Source of the DNA: Paenibacillus gyeongsangnamensis
GTDB lineage: Bacteria; Bacillota; Bacilli; Paenibacillales; NBRC-103111
Assembly (NCBI RefSeq): GCF_027533625.1
Contig: NZ_JAQAGZ010000020.1
Span: 111,072 to 175,071 of the forward strand
Direction: 5' to 3'
DNA length: 64,000 nucleotides
Below the pieces are notes generated by a model, which saw only the letters and a program-made list of their open reading frames with translations, did not search any database and had not been told where the DNA came from. Position numbers and translations under genes: made by a program. Shown here in pieces: positions 58,362 through 64,000 of this stretch (its first letter is position 1; every line of letters begins with the position of its first letter).

Positions 58362-58634
58362 ATGCAGAAACCATACTTAATCCGAACCCAATTAGGCATT
58401 CACGTCCGTCCGGCCAAACAAATCGTTCAAACCGCCGCAGCATTCGAATGCAAAGTGCTGCTGGAGAAGAACGGCAAGCAGTATAACGCCAAAAGCCTTG
58501 TCAGCGTGCTGTCGGTCGGCGCCAAATTCGGAGATACGGTAACGGTCATCACGGAAGGCAACGGAGAGGCGGAGGCGCTTCAGGCCGTCGGCGCCATTCT
58601 GGAATCCGTATCCGAGGAGAGCCATAGCTCATGA
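58362..58634 (+). CDS. ptsH: Phosphocarrier protein HPr
   Basis: A 90-aa HPr. The phospho-His is in LGIHVRPAKQIV (His14 in this numbering), and the regulatory Ser of HPr kinase in AKSLVSVLSVG (Ser45). The residue after the active His is Val where most HPr proteins have Ala, and the Ser-P loop differs from the usual KSIMGVMSLG. It carries phosphate from EI to EIIA. AAAGGAG precedes the ATG. Its last codons overlap the ptsI start. Confidence 0.9.
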   Translation: MQKPYLIRTQLGIHVRPAKQIVQTAAAFECKVLLEKNGKQYNAKSLVSVLSVGAKFGDTVTVITEGNGEAEALQAVGAILESVSEESHSS

Positions 58635-60382
58635 GGGCCGAGCTGAAAGGAATTGCCGCTTCGCCCGGTTATGCCTTGGGCCGCGCCTGGGTGCTGCGCG
58701 AGGCAGCAGTGCCGCAGCGCCAGGTACGTGTAAGCGGGCAAGACAAGGAAGAGGAGCGGATGCGGCTGGAATCTTCCGTGAGGGAGGCTTCCAGAGAACT
58801 GCAGCAGGTCGTGCTCCAATTACTCAGGTCGAAACGTTCTCAGGAGGCGGAAATCTTCGAGGGTCACCTGCTATTGCTGGAGGATGATGAGCTGATCGGC
58901 CGTGCCGCAGCCAAAATCGAAGAAGAGGCGTTAACGGCCGAATCGGCCATGCTTGAGGCGACGGAAGAAGTCGCCGCCATGATCGAAGCGCTGGATGACG
59001 CCTATTTGCTGGAGAGAGCCGCGGACATCCGTGACGTGGGACAACGCGTCATCAAGAAGCTTCTCGGCGAAGGAGGCGATTCGGCCATGCCGGAAGGAGA
59101 GGAGCCTGTGGTGCTGATTGCCAGGGATCTGGCTCCATCGGTTACGGCCGGACTCGATCCGAAGCGTGTTGCCGGCTTCGTCACGGCGGTCGGTTCGGAA
59201 ACGTCCCATACGTCCATTCTTGCCCGTTCGCTTGGCCTGCCCGCCGTTGTCGGCACTGGCGAAGCTCTGCTGACTATCCAATCCGGGCAGCACGTCATCG
59301 TTGATGCATTGTCAGGCGAAGTATGGATTGAGCCGGACGAACAGCTATTAGCACATTATGACGATAAGAAACGGCAGTTTGTGGAACAGACGAAGCGGCT
59401 GGAAGCTTATCTCCATCGCCCGACCGTAACTGCCGACGGCAGAAAGCCGGAACTGGCCGCCAACATCGGGACGGTCGAAGAGGCCGTTCAAGCGAGAGCG
59501 GCTGGGGCTGAAGGCATCGGTCTGTTCCGCACCGAATTCCTCTTTATGAACCGGGACACATTACCTTCCGAGGATGAGCAGACGGAAGCGTACCGTGCAG
59601 TCATGGCAGCCTTCCCATCCGGAACTTCCGTCATAATACGCACTTTGGATATCGGAGGGGATAAGGAGCTGCTGCTGCTTGAGCTGCCCAAGGAAGAGAA
59701 TCCCTTCCTCGGCGTGCGAGCCATCCGGTTATGTCTCCAGTTCCCTGAGCTCTTCAAGACCCAGCTCCGTGCCATGCTGAGAGCGAGCGCCGACGGACGG
59801 CTGAAGATCATGTTCCCCATGATCGCCACCGTTCAAGAGCTTCGGGCAGCAAAAGCGCTGCTGGAGGAAGCGAAGAACGAGCTTCGCGCAAGAGGCATTC
59901 CGTTCCGCGATCCGGTCGAGATCGGCATCATGATCGAAGTGCCTTCGGCCGCGTTGATGGCGGATCGCCTGGCCATGGAAGTCGATTTCCTCAGCATCGG
60001 CACGAACGATCTCGTACAGTACGTCATGGCGGCCGACCGGATGAATCCGGGCGTCAGTGAGCTGAACCAGCCGCTGCAGCCGGCAGTGCTGCGCCTCATC
60101 CGTCACGTGATCCGCAGCGGACGCGAGGCTGGCATCCATGTCGGTATGTGCGGCGAAATGGCCGGCAACCGGTATGCCGTTCCAATTCTGCTTGGTCTCG
60201 GCCTCCAGGAATTCAGCATGAATGCGCCGGGCATCGTCCGCGTAAGAGAGCAGATGTCCCGTCTGCATGCAGAGCGGCTGGAAGCGGCCGCAAACGCGGT
60301 CCTCGAGCTCGACAGTCCGGATGAAATTCGTGAATATGTGGAACGGGAAATTTTAGCGGCGGCGGAGACGGAAACGATCTAG
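58631..60382 (+). CDS. ptsI: Phosphoenolpyruvate-protein phosphotransferase (PTS EI)
   Basis: A 583-aa enzyme I. The phospho-His lies in GSETSHTSILARSLGLPAVV (near residue 188). The PEP-binding barrel has GIGLFRTEFLFM, TLDIGGDKELL, FLGVRAIRLCL, MFPMIATVQEL, SIGTNDLVQYVMAADR and the catalytic Cys in GMCGEMAGN. It phosphorylates HPr from PEP. The ATG overlaps the ptsH stop by 4 bp (ATGA), so translation is coupled. A terminator follows 11 bp after the stop. Confidence 0.95.
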   Translation: MRAELKGIAASPGYALGRAWVLREAAVPQRQVRVSGQDKEEERMRLESSVREASRELQQVVLQLLRSKRSQEAEIFEGHLLLLEDDELIGRAAAKIEEEALTAESAMLEATEEVAAMIEALDDAYLLERAADIRDVGQRVIKKLLGEGGDSAMPEGEEPVVLIARDLAPSVTAGLDPKRVAGFVTAVGSETSHTSILARSLGLPAVVGTGEALLTIQSGQHVIVDALSGEVWIEPDEQLLAHYDDKKRQFVEQTKRLEAYLHRPTVTADGRKPELAANIGTVEEAVQARAAGAEGIGLFRTEFLFMNRDTLPSEDEQTEAYRAVMAAFPSGTSVIIRTLDIGGDKELLLLELPKEENPFLGVRAIRLCLQFPELFKTQLRAMLRASADGRLKIMFPMIATVQELRAAKALLEEAKNELRARGIPFRDPVEIGIMIEVPSAALMADRLAMEVDFLSIGTNDLVQYVMAADRMNPGVSELNQPLQPAVLRLIRHVIRSGREAGIHVGMCGEMAGNRYAVPILLGLGLQEFSMNAPGIVRVREQMSRLHAERLEAAANAVLELDSPDEIREYVEREILAAAETETI

Positions 60383-60393
60383 ACGCTTGGAAG

Positions 60394-60435
60394 TGGAAGA
60401 CGAACTAGTATGAAGGGTTCGTCTTCCATTTTCTG
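60394..60435 (+). terminator. Intrinsic terminator of the pts operon
   Basis: GGAAGACGAAC pairs with GTTCGTCTTCC over about 11 nt, followed by ATTTTCTG. Confidence 0.75.
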
Positions 60436-60514
60436 TTTAACGAAAGGAGCCTCGGGCCTGCGAACGAAAGTCCGGCGGCTTCTCGTCGATGTATCCGTTT
60501 AGTTCATGAAGAAG

Positions 60515-60567
60515 CACCTTGCCCTAGCTGAAGTGCAATTCAGCTTGGGGCAAGGGGCTTTATTTTT
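60515..60567 (+). terminator. Second strong terminator hairpin
   Basis: CCTTGCCC-TAGCTGAA pairs with TTCAGCT-TGGGGCAAGG, followed by TTTATTTTTAT. It is 80 bp beyond the operon terminator and suggests either back-up termination or a small transcript from 60436-60514, where I see no gene. Confidence 0.75.
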
Positions 60568-60630
60568 ATCGCGCTGCATAATTTCAGCAAACCAGAAGAT
60601 ACTGGAATTAAAACAACCGAGGTGAAACCG

Positions 60631-61302
60631 ATGTGCGAACGCTTTACACTGAATGCCGATCTATCCGAGCTGTCCGAGGCTTTCCCGTTTGACCGAGCTA
60701 CGTTCGCTTACGAACCGCGAAAGAATAACACGCCTACTAGTCAGATTGCCGTCATTGTCAGCGAGGAGGGCGAGCGGAGGCTGGAGGAGCACCGCTGGGG
60801 ATTGATACCGTTCTGGGCGAAGGACGCCGTCAATGCCGACAGCGAGCTGGTACCGGACAAGCCAGCCTATCGCAGACTGTTCGCCAAGCACCGCTGCCTT
60901 ATTCCTTACAGCGCATTCTACGGCTGGAAGCGGGAGGGCAAGCGCGAGCAGCCGATCCTAATCGGCTTGAGGCACAAAAAGCTGTTTGCGGTGGCTGGAC
61001 TTTATGAAATCTGGAAAGATCCGCGCGGCGGAGAATTCCGGACCTGCACCGTGCTGACTACGCCGACGAACCGCATGTTGGAGAACTACAACGTGAAGCT
61101 GCCCGCAATTCTCGATGAACGCGGAATGGCTGTCTGGTCCAACCCGAAGGAAACGGACATTGAGCTGCTTCATTCCGTGCTGCAGCCTTATCATGCCGAT
61201 CTGATGTTCGCCTATCCGGTCATCGATCGCAGCGGCCGCATCCCTTCGGAGCAGGAAGAAGGCTCGGAGCCCGTTGGAAAATACGCTTTTATAAAAAAAT
61301 AA
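60631..61302 (+). CDS. SRAP (YedK/HMCES-like) family protein with altered catalytic residues
   Basis: A 223-aa SRAP-fold protein. Cys2 (MCERF) is kept, as are the NTPT strand and the overall order HRWGLIPFWAKD, RCLIPYSAFYGW, TVLTTPTNRML, LPAIL. Several family residues are changed: MCGRF reads MCERF, NARxE reads NADSE, FYEW reads FYGW (catalytic Glu lost) and the IHDRMP His position reads YNVKLP. SRAP proteins normally crosslink to abasic sites in single-stranded DNA; this one may bind DNA without self-release, or have another role. ATG 60631 has GAGGTG upstream. Confidence 0.8.
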   Translation: MCERFTLNADLSELSEAFPFDRATFAYEPRKNNTPTSQIAVIVSEEGERRLEEHRWGLIPFWAKDAVNADSELVPDKPAYRRLFAKHRCLIPYSAFYGWKREGKREQPILIGLRHKKLFAVAGLYEIWKDPRGGEFRTCTVLTTPTNRMLENYNVKLPAILDERGMAVWSNPKETDIELLHSVLQPYHADLMFAYPVIDRSGRIPSEQEEGSEPVGKYAFIKK

Positions 61303-61319
61303 TTTCGGCCTCTCCGTGT

Positions 61320-61348
61320 CCGGTCCGCTGCAGGACCGGGCTTTTTTG
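61320..61348 (+). terminator. Intrinsic terminator after SRAP gene
   Basis: CCGGTCC-GCTGCA-GGACCGG followed by GCTTTTTTG. Confidence 0.8.
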
Positions 61349-61524
61349 CGTCCATAACTTCCCGTATCGGAGAAAAATCCCGGTTAGAAGGGTACTAGTG
61401 GAAATCTGGTAGATAGAGGAAAATGTCCGGTACCTGCTGTCTCGGCGATACATATATATACAGTATCCATATCTTAGAATGATAGATATTGGGGATCGCA
61501 ATTTATAGAAGGGAGGCAAACCCC

Positions 61525-61689
61525 ATGATTCCTTTTATCATCATCTGCGCCGCCGGCCTGTCTATCTTCTGGCTGCTGTCCCCAAGCACGGCGTCGAAAA
61601 GGGATGTCGAACCGATCGCGCTGAACCTGCTGGACCGAGTCGAATCCGAATTGCAGGAAGCGAGTCAGCCTGCCATCGCCCATAAGTAG
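61525..61689 (+). CDS. Small single-pass membrane protein
   Basis: A 54-aa protein. One N-terminal helix (IPFIIICAAGLSIFWLL) is followed by an acidic cytoplasmic or external tail (IALNLLDRVESELQEASQ). No family is recognised. AGGGAGG precedes ATG 61525 at a good distance. The 267-bp stretch that follows holds only the inverted repeat at 61832. Confidence 0.6.
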   Translation: MIPFIIICAAGLSIFWLLSPSTASKRDVEPIALNLLDRVESELQEASQPAIAHK

Positions 61690-61831
61690 ACGGCAGCGCG
61701 AAAACGAATCACAAGCGAGGTCTTCAACCTTGCTGTTACCTTTGGCTTTCCTGGCTTTCGAATATCCCAGGTTTCCTGAACGACATACAGAGGCTGACGC
61801 GGAAGCGGTCGGTCTCTTTCGTTGTATACCC

Positions 61832-61861
61832 GGTAACTTACCTTGATGTAAGTAATGTACC
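61832..61861. promoter_or_regulatory. Operator-like inverted repeat upstream of Nudix gene
   Basis: GGTAACTTAC and GTAAGTAATGTACC flank CTTGAT, giving a TTAC-N6-GTAA core. Such sites are typical of dimeric MarR/DUF24-type regulators. No regulator gene adjoins it, so the call is tentative. Confidence 0.35.
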
Positions 61862-61956
61862 TGAATTTCAGCTCTTCTGTTTCGTTGTGGAATTATATAA
61901 AATAAGAGAGAACACTAGGGCGGGGATCAGCATAGATAACCTGTTCAAAGGAGAAG

Positions 61957-62532
61957 ATGATGATGACACCCTCGTATTGCATGAAATGTGGTCAACCTCT
62001 GGAATCCCGCTCGGTTGGCGGCTCCGATCGGTTGGCTTGCACCGGAGCGGAATGCGATTTTGTCCATTGGGGCAATTACAGCATCGGCGTCGGCGCGCTT
62101 GTCGTTCGCGAGGGCAAGGTACTGCTCGTGCGCAGAGCGATTGAACCGGGGAAAGGCAACTGGACGAACCCCGGGGGCTATATCGAGCAGCGGGAGCCGA
62201 TCGAGGAGACGATTGTACGCGAAGTGTTCGAGGAAAGCGGAGTAACCGCAGCCGTCAAGCGGATCGTGGCGCTTCGGGACCAACCGCGGGACGTACATAA
62301 CGTGTATATCGCTTTCCTGATGGACTATGTGGACGGCGATCCGGTACCGGACGGCGTCGAAACGGACGGGGCAGGTTTCTTCAGTCTTGAGGAAATGAAA
62401 GAGATGCAGGTAGCCAATTTCACGAAGTGGCTCGTGGATATTGCCTTTCACCGAACGGCGGCGGGTGGAGGACTCCGTCAGGATTCCCATCCCGTTGCCC
62501 CGCTGAACGGCACCGGCTTTGCCACATGGTAA
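61957..62532 (+). CDS. Nudix hydrolase with N-terminal zinc ribbon
   Basis: A 191-aa protein. A small zinc ribbon (YCMKCGQPLE and CTGAECDFVHWGN) precedes a Nudix domain: GGYIEQREPIEETIVREVFE followed by ESGV is the Nudix box. The C-terminal 25 residues look disordered. The architecture resembles NudC-like NADH pyrophosphatases without their N-terminal domain; substrate is unknown. Three ATG codons in a row (61957, 61960, 61963) follow AAAGGAG; the second or third has better spacing. Confidence 0.82.
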   Translation: MMMTPSYCMKCGQPLESRSVGGSDRLACTGAECDFVHWGNYSIGVGALVVREGKVLLVRRAIEPGKGNWTNPGGYIEQREPIEETIVREVFEESGVTAAVKRIVALRDQPRDVHNVYIAFLMDYVDGDPVPDGVETDGAGFFSLEEMKEMQVANFTKWLVDIAFHRTAAGGGLRQDSHPVAPLNGTGFATW

Positions 62533-62573
62533 TGAATTAATCTACCATCCATAATCCGAAGGAGGAAGTTACG

Positions 62574-63452
62574 ATGCAGAAGCGCAGAATGGAAGCTTTT
62601 CAATTCGACAGCTCGGTAGTGTTGTTCGGGGGAGCCAAGCTCGGTCAAGTTAGCCAAGAGGAGGCCGACCGCTCCATCACGTTTGCCTTGGAGAACGGTA
62701 TAAACCATTTCGATACCGCAGCGAGCTACGGCCATGCGGAGGAGCGAATGGGACCGCTGATGAAGAAGCACCGCAGCGGGATTTTTCTTGCCACTAAGAC
62801 CGGGCAACGGACGAAAGAGGAGGCAAAGAAAGAAATTTACCGGTCGCTGGAGCGGCTGCAGGTGGACTTCGTGGATTTGCTGCAGCTTCACGCTATCGGC
62901 GATCTTACGGAGCTCGACAAAGCGCTTGGTAAAGGCGGAGCGATCGAAGCAGCTCTGGAAGCAAAGGAAGAAGGCGTCGTCAAGGCGATCGGCATTACGG
63001 GTCACGGGCATCAAGCGCCGGCAACCCATCTGGAAGCGTTGCGCCGCTATCCGTTCGAGACGGTGCTGACGCCGCTCAATTACCGCTTGTATTCGATGCC
63101 GGCCTACCGGGAAGCGTTCGATGCGCTGCTTGCGGAAACCACGAGCAGGAAGGTGCCGCTGCGCGTCATTAAAGCGATTGCGAAGCGCCCGTGGGACAGC
63201 GGCGAGGAGCGGAACTATGCGACATGGTACAAACCGTGGGACGAGCAAAAAGTGATTGACGCCTGTGTGCAATTCGTGCTTTCCTTCGAAGGCATCGCCG
63301 GGTTCGCAAGCGCCGGCGACGTTCATCTGCTGCCGAAGATCGTCAGTGCGGTAGATCGGCTCGGCGAGCTGTCGCAGGAGGATGCGGAGACGATCCTTCG
63401 TGAAGCGCACGATTATGAAAGCCCATTCGGCGCTCCGACATCGATCGGATAA
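62574..63452 (+). CDS. Aldo/keto reductase family protein
   Basis: A 292-aa AKR. Catalytic Asp and Tyr are in HFDTAASYGHAEE, Lys in FLATKTGQR and His in VDLLQLHAIGD. The remaining barrel strands are GVVKAIGITGHGH, FETVLTPLNY and FEGIAGFASAGDV. It likely reduces an aldehyde or ketone with NADPH. GGAGGAAG precedes the ATG. A terminator follows. Confidence 0.85.
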   Translation: MQKRRMEAFQFDSSVVLFGGAKLGQVSQEEADRSITFALENGINHFDTAASYGHAEERMGPLMKKHRSGIFLATKTGQRTKEEAKKEIYRSLERLQVDFVDLLQLHAIGDLTELDKALGKGGAIEAALEAKEEGVVKAIGITGHGHQAPATHLEALRRYPFETVLTPLNYRLYSMPAYREAFDALLAETTSRKVPLRVIKAIAKRPWDSGEERNYATWYKPWDEQKVIDACVQFVLSFEGIAGFASAGDVHLLPKIVSAVDRLGELSQEDAETILREAHDYESPFGAPTSIG

Positions 63453-63512
63453 CGGAAGGGCGGTCAAGTCCCTCAATAAGGGTGACTTCAAATGAATGGC
63501 CAGGTTTACTTC

Positions 63513-63548
63513 GCAGCTCACCGCTGGATACGGGTGAGCTGCTTTTTG
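63513..63548 (+). terminator. Intrinsic terminator after aldo/keto reductase gene
   Basis: GCAGCTCACC pairs perfectly with GGTGAGCTGC over a 10-nt loop, followed by TTTTT. Confidence 0.85.
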
Positions 63549-63711
63549 CATATCATCAAGGCTTTTATGTAATCGGAACCTGACTTCAGACCGTGGATTC
63601 CGATGAGGGAAGGGAGCTACCATATTACGGCAGTCTTCTTTGTGATAAGATGAATGTAAACCGCAGGTTTTGGGAGCCCGCCTTAACATCTGAAAGGAGT
63701 GGGTATCGGCT

Positions 63712-63831
63712 ATGCTTCGGCTTGTCGTTAGGTTTAGGAGGAACGTTGTTTCTGCCTTCCTAGACTGTAATGGCTATAAAAAAATATTTGATTCTCCAGT
63801 TAGCTCAGGAACCTCTATAAATAAGAACTAA
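63712..63831 (+). pseudogene. Possible 5' stump of a gene cut by the IS element
   Basis: A 39-codon frame with AAAGGAG 12 nt before the ATG (MLRLVVRFRRNVVSAFLDCN). Codon use changes to A+T-rich in its second half, where it seems to enter the left end of the IS. It may be a real gene start truncated by the insertion; the evidence is thin. Confidence 0.25.
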
Positions 63832-63876
63832 TGTTTGGTATAATGATGTCAAACGCATGTTCGGGAGTGAGTGTTC

Positions 63877-64000
63877 ATGGCTAAGCAGGAGTCTATCAGC
63901 CTGATTCAATTTCAAAAGATGTTTAAAACCGAAGCAGACTGCCATCAGCATTTGTTTAAGATGAAATGGCCCGAAGGATATCACTGTCCAAAGTGCAATC
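63877..64000 (+). mobile_element. IS1595-family transposase, N-terminal part (continues beyond window)
   Basis: The frame from ATG 63877 is open to the edge of the window (41 codons). SLIQFQKMFKTEADCHQHLF, then KMKWPEGYHCPKCN, matches the N-terminal zinc-ribbon region of IS1595-type transposases. TATAAT at 63839-63844 can serve as its -10. The upstream 100 bases are A+T-rich relative to the chromosome, fitting an inserted element; I could not define the terminal inverted repeat. DDE catalytic residues lie outside the window. Confidence 0.8.

Overview
The window looks like chromosomal DNA of a spore-forming member of Paenibacillaceae (Paenibacillus or a close relative). The evidence is a moderately high G+C content with Bacillales-type gene content: YpdA (bacillithiol system), YuaF/flotillin, a Spo0E-type phosphatase, a YheC/YheD spore-coat protein, YpbS, YezD, and a GlcT-controlled PTS operon. 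SLH and copper-amine-oxidase-stalk proteins, common in Paenibacillus, point the same way. There is no rRNA, tRNA, CRISPR array, prophage or classical defence island. The only obvious mobile element is the start of an IS1595-type transposase at the right edge.

Layout. 1-3.3 kb: topoisomerase III tail, DUF4395 and hemolysin-III-like membrane proteins, and a putative TIM-barrel enzyme. 3.4-5.2 kb: a zinc-homeostasis pair (a COG0523 GTPase behind a Zur-box promoter, then zur itself). 5.6-9.4 kb: a hydrolase, YezD, and a cystine-type amino-acid ABC transporter with an internal attenuator hairpin. 9.5-19.2 kb: an M20 amidohydrolase, small sporulation-related genes, two tandem secreted 590-aa stalk/PKD proteins, an orphan PhnC-like ATPase, YpdA, an orphan fucose mutarotase and a NAGPA-type protein. 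19.2-23.8 kb: a sigma-W-type promoter driving yuaF-floT, a MATE exporter and udk. 24-30.5 kb: an SDR, an SLH protein, a cobalamin riboswitch controlling a NiCoT transporter, a FUSC protein and RodA with a terminator-bearing leader. 30.7-38 kb: DUF2264, a truncated GH13 enzyme, an SDR, and a purine-catabolism-like set (amidohydrolase, XdhC, MobA-like). 38-45 kb: an M14-like enzyme, YheC/D, NlpC/P60, and a two-gene 2-oxoacid:ferredoxin oxidoreductase of unusual fusion order. 45-55 kb: deoxynucleoside kinase, a two-component system followed by a second NlpC/P60 hydrolase, a DMT exporter, SDR, YpbS, 2-hydroxyacid dehydrogenase, Nudix and aldose epimerase. 55-60.4 kb: RAT/terminator, glcT, EIIA, EIICB, HPr, EI, a complete sugar PTS in one operon. 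60.6-64 kb: a divergent SRAP protein, Nudix, aldo/keto reductase, and the IS.

Two themes stand out. First, RNA-level regulation is dense: a B12 riboswitch with a small ORF in its expression platform, a RAT/terminator at glcT, a terminator in the rodA leader, and an attenuator inside the amino-acid transporter operon. Second, a roughly 100-bp palindromic repeat family occurs four times in 64 kb, always between genes. I did not find a convincing wholly new multi-gene system. The best candidates for something undescribed are the repeat family, the rodA leader RNA, the SRAP protein lacking several catalytic signature residues, and the gamma-delta plus alpha-beta oxidoreductase. All functional names come from reading translated sequence; no searches were run.
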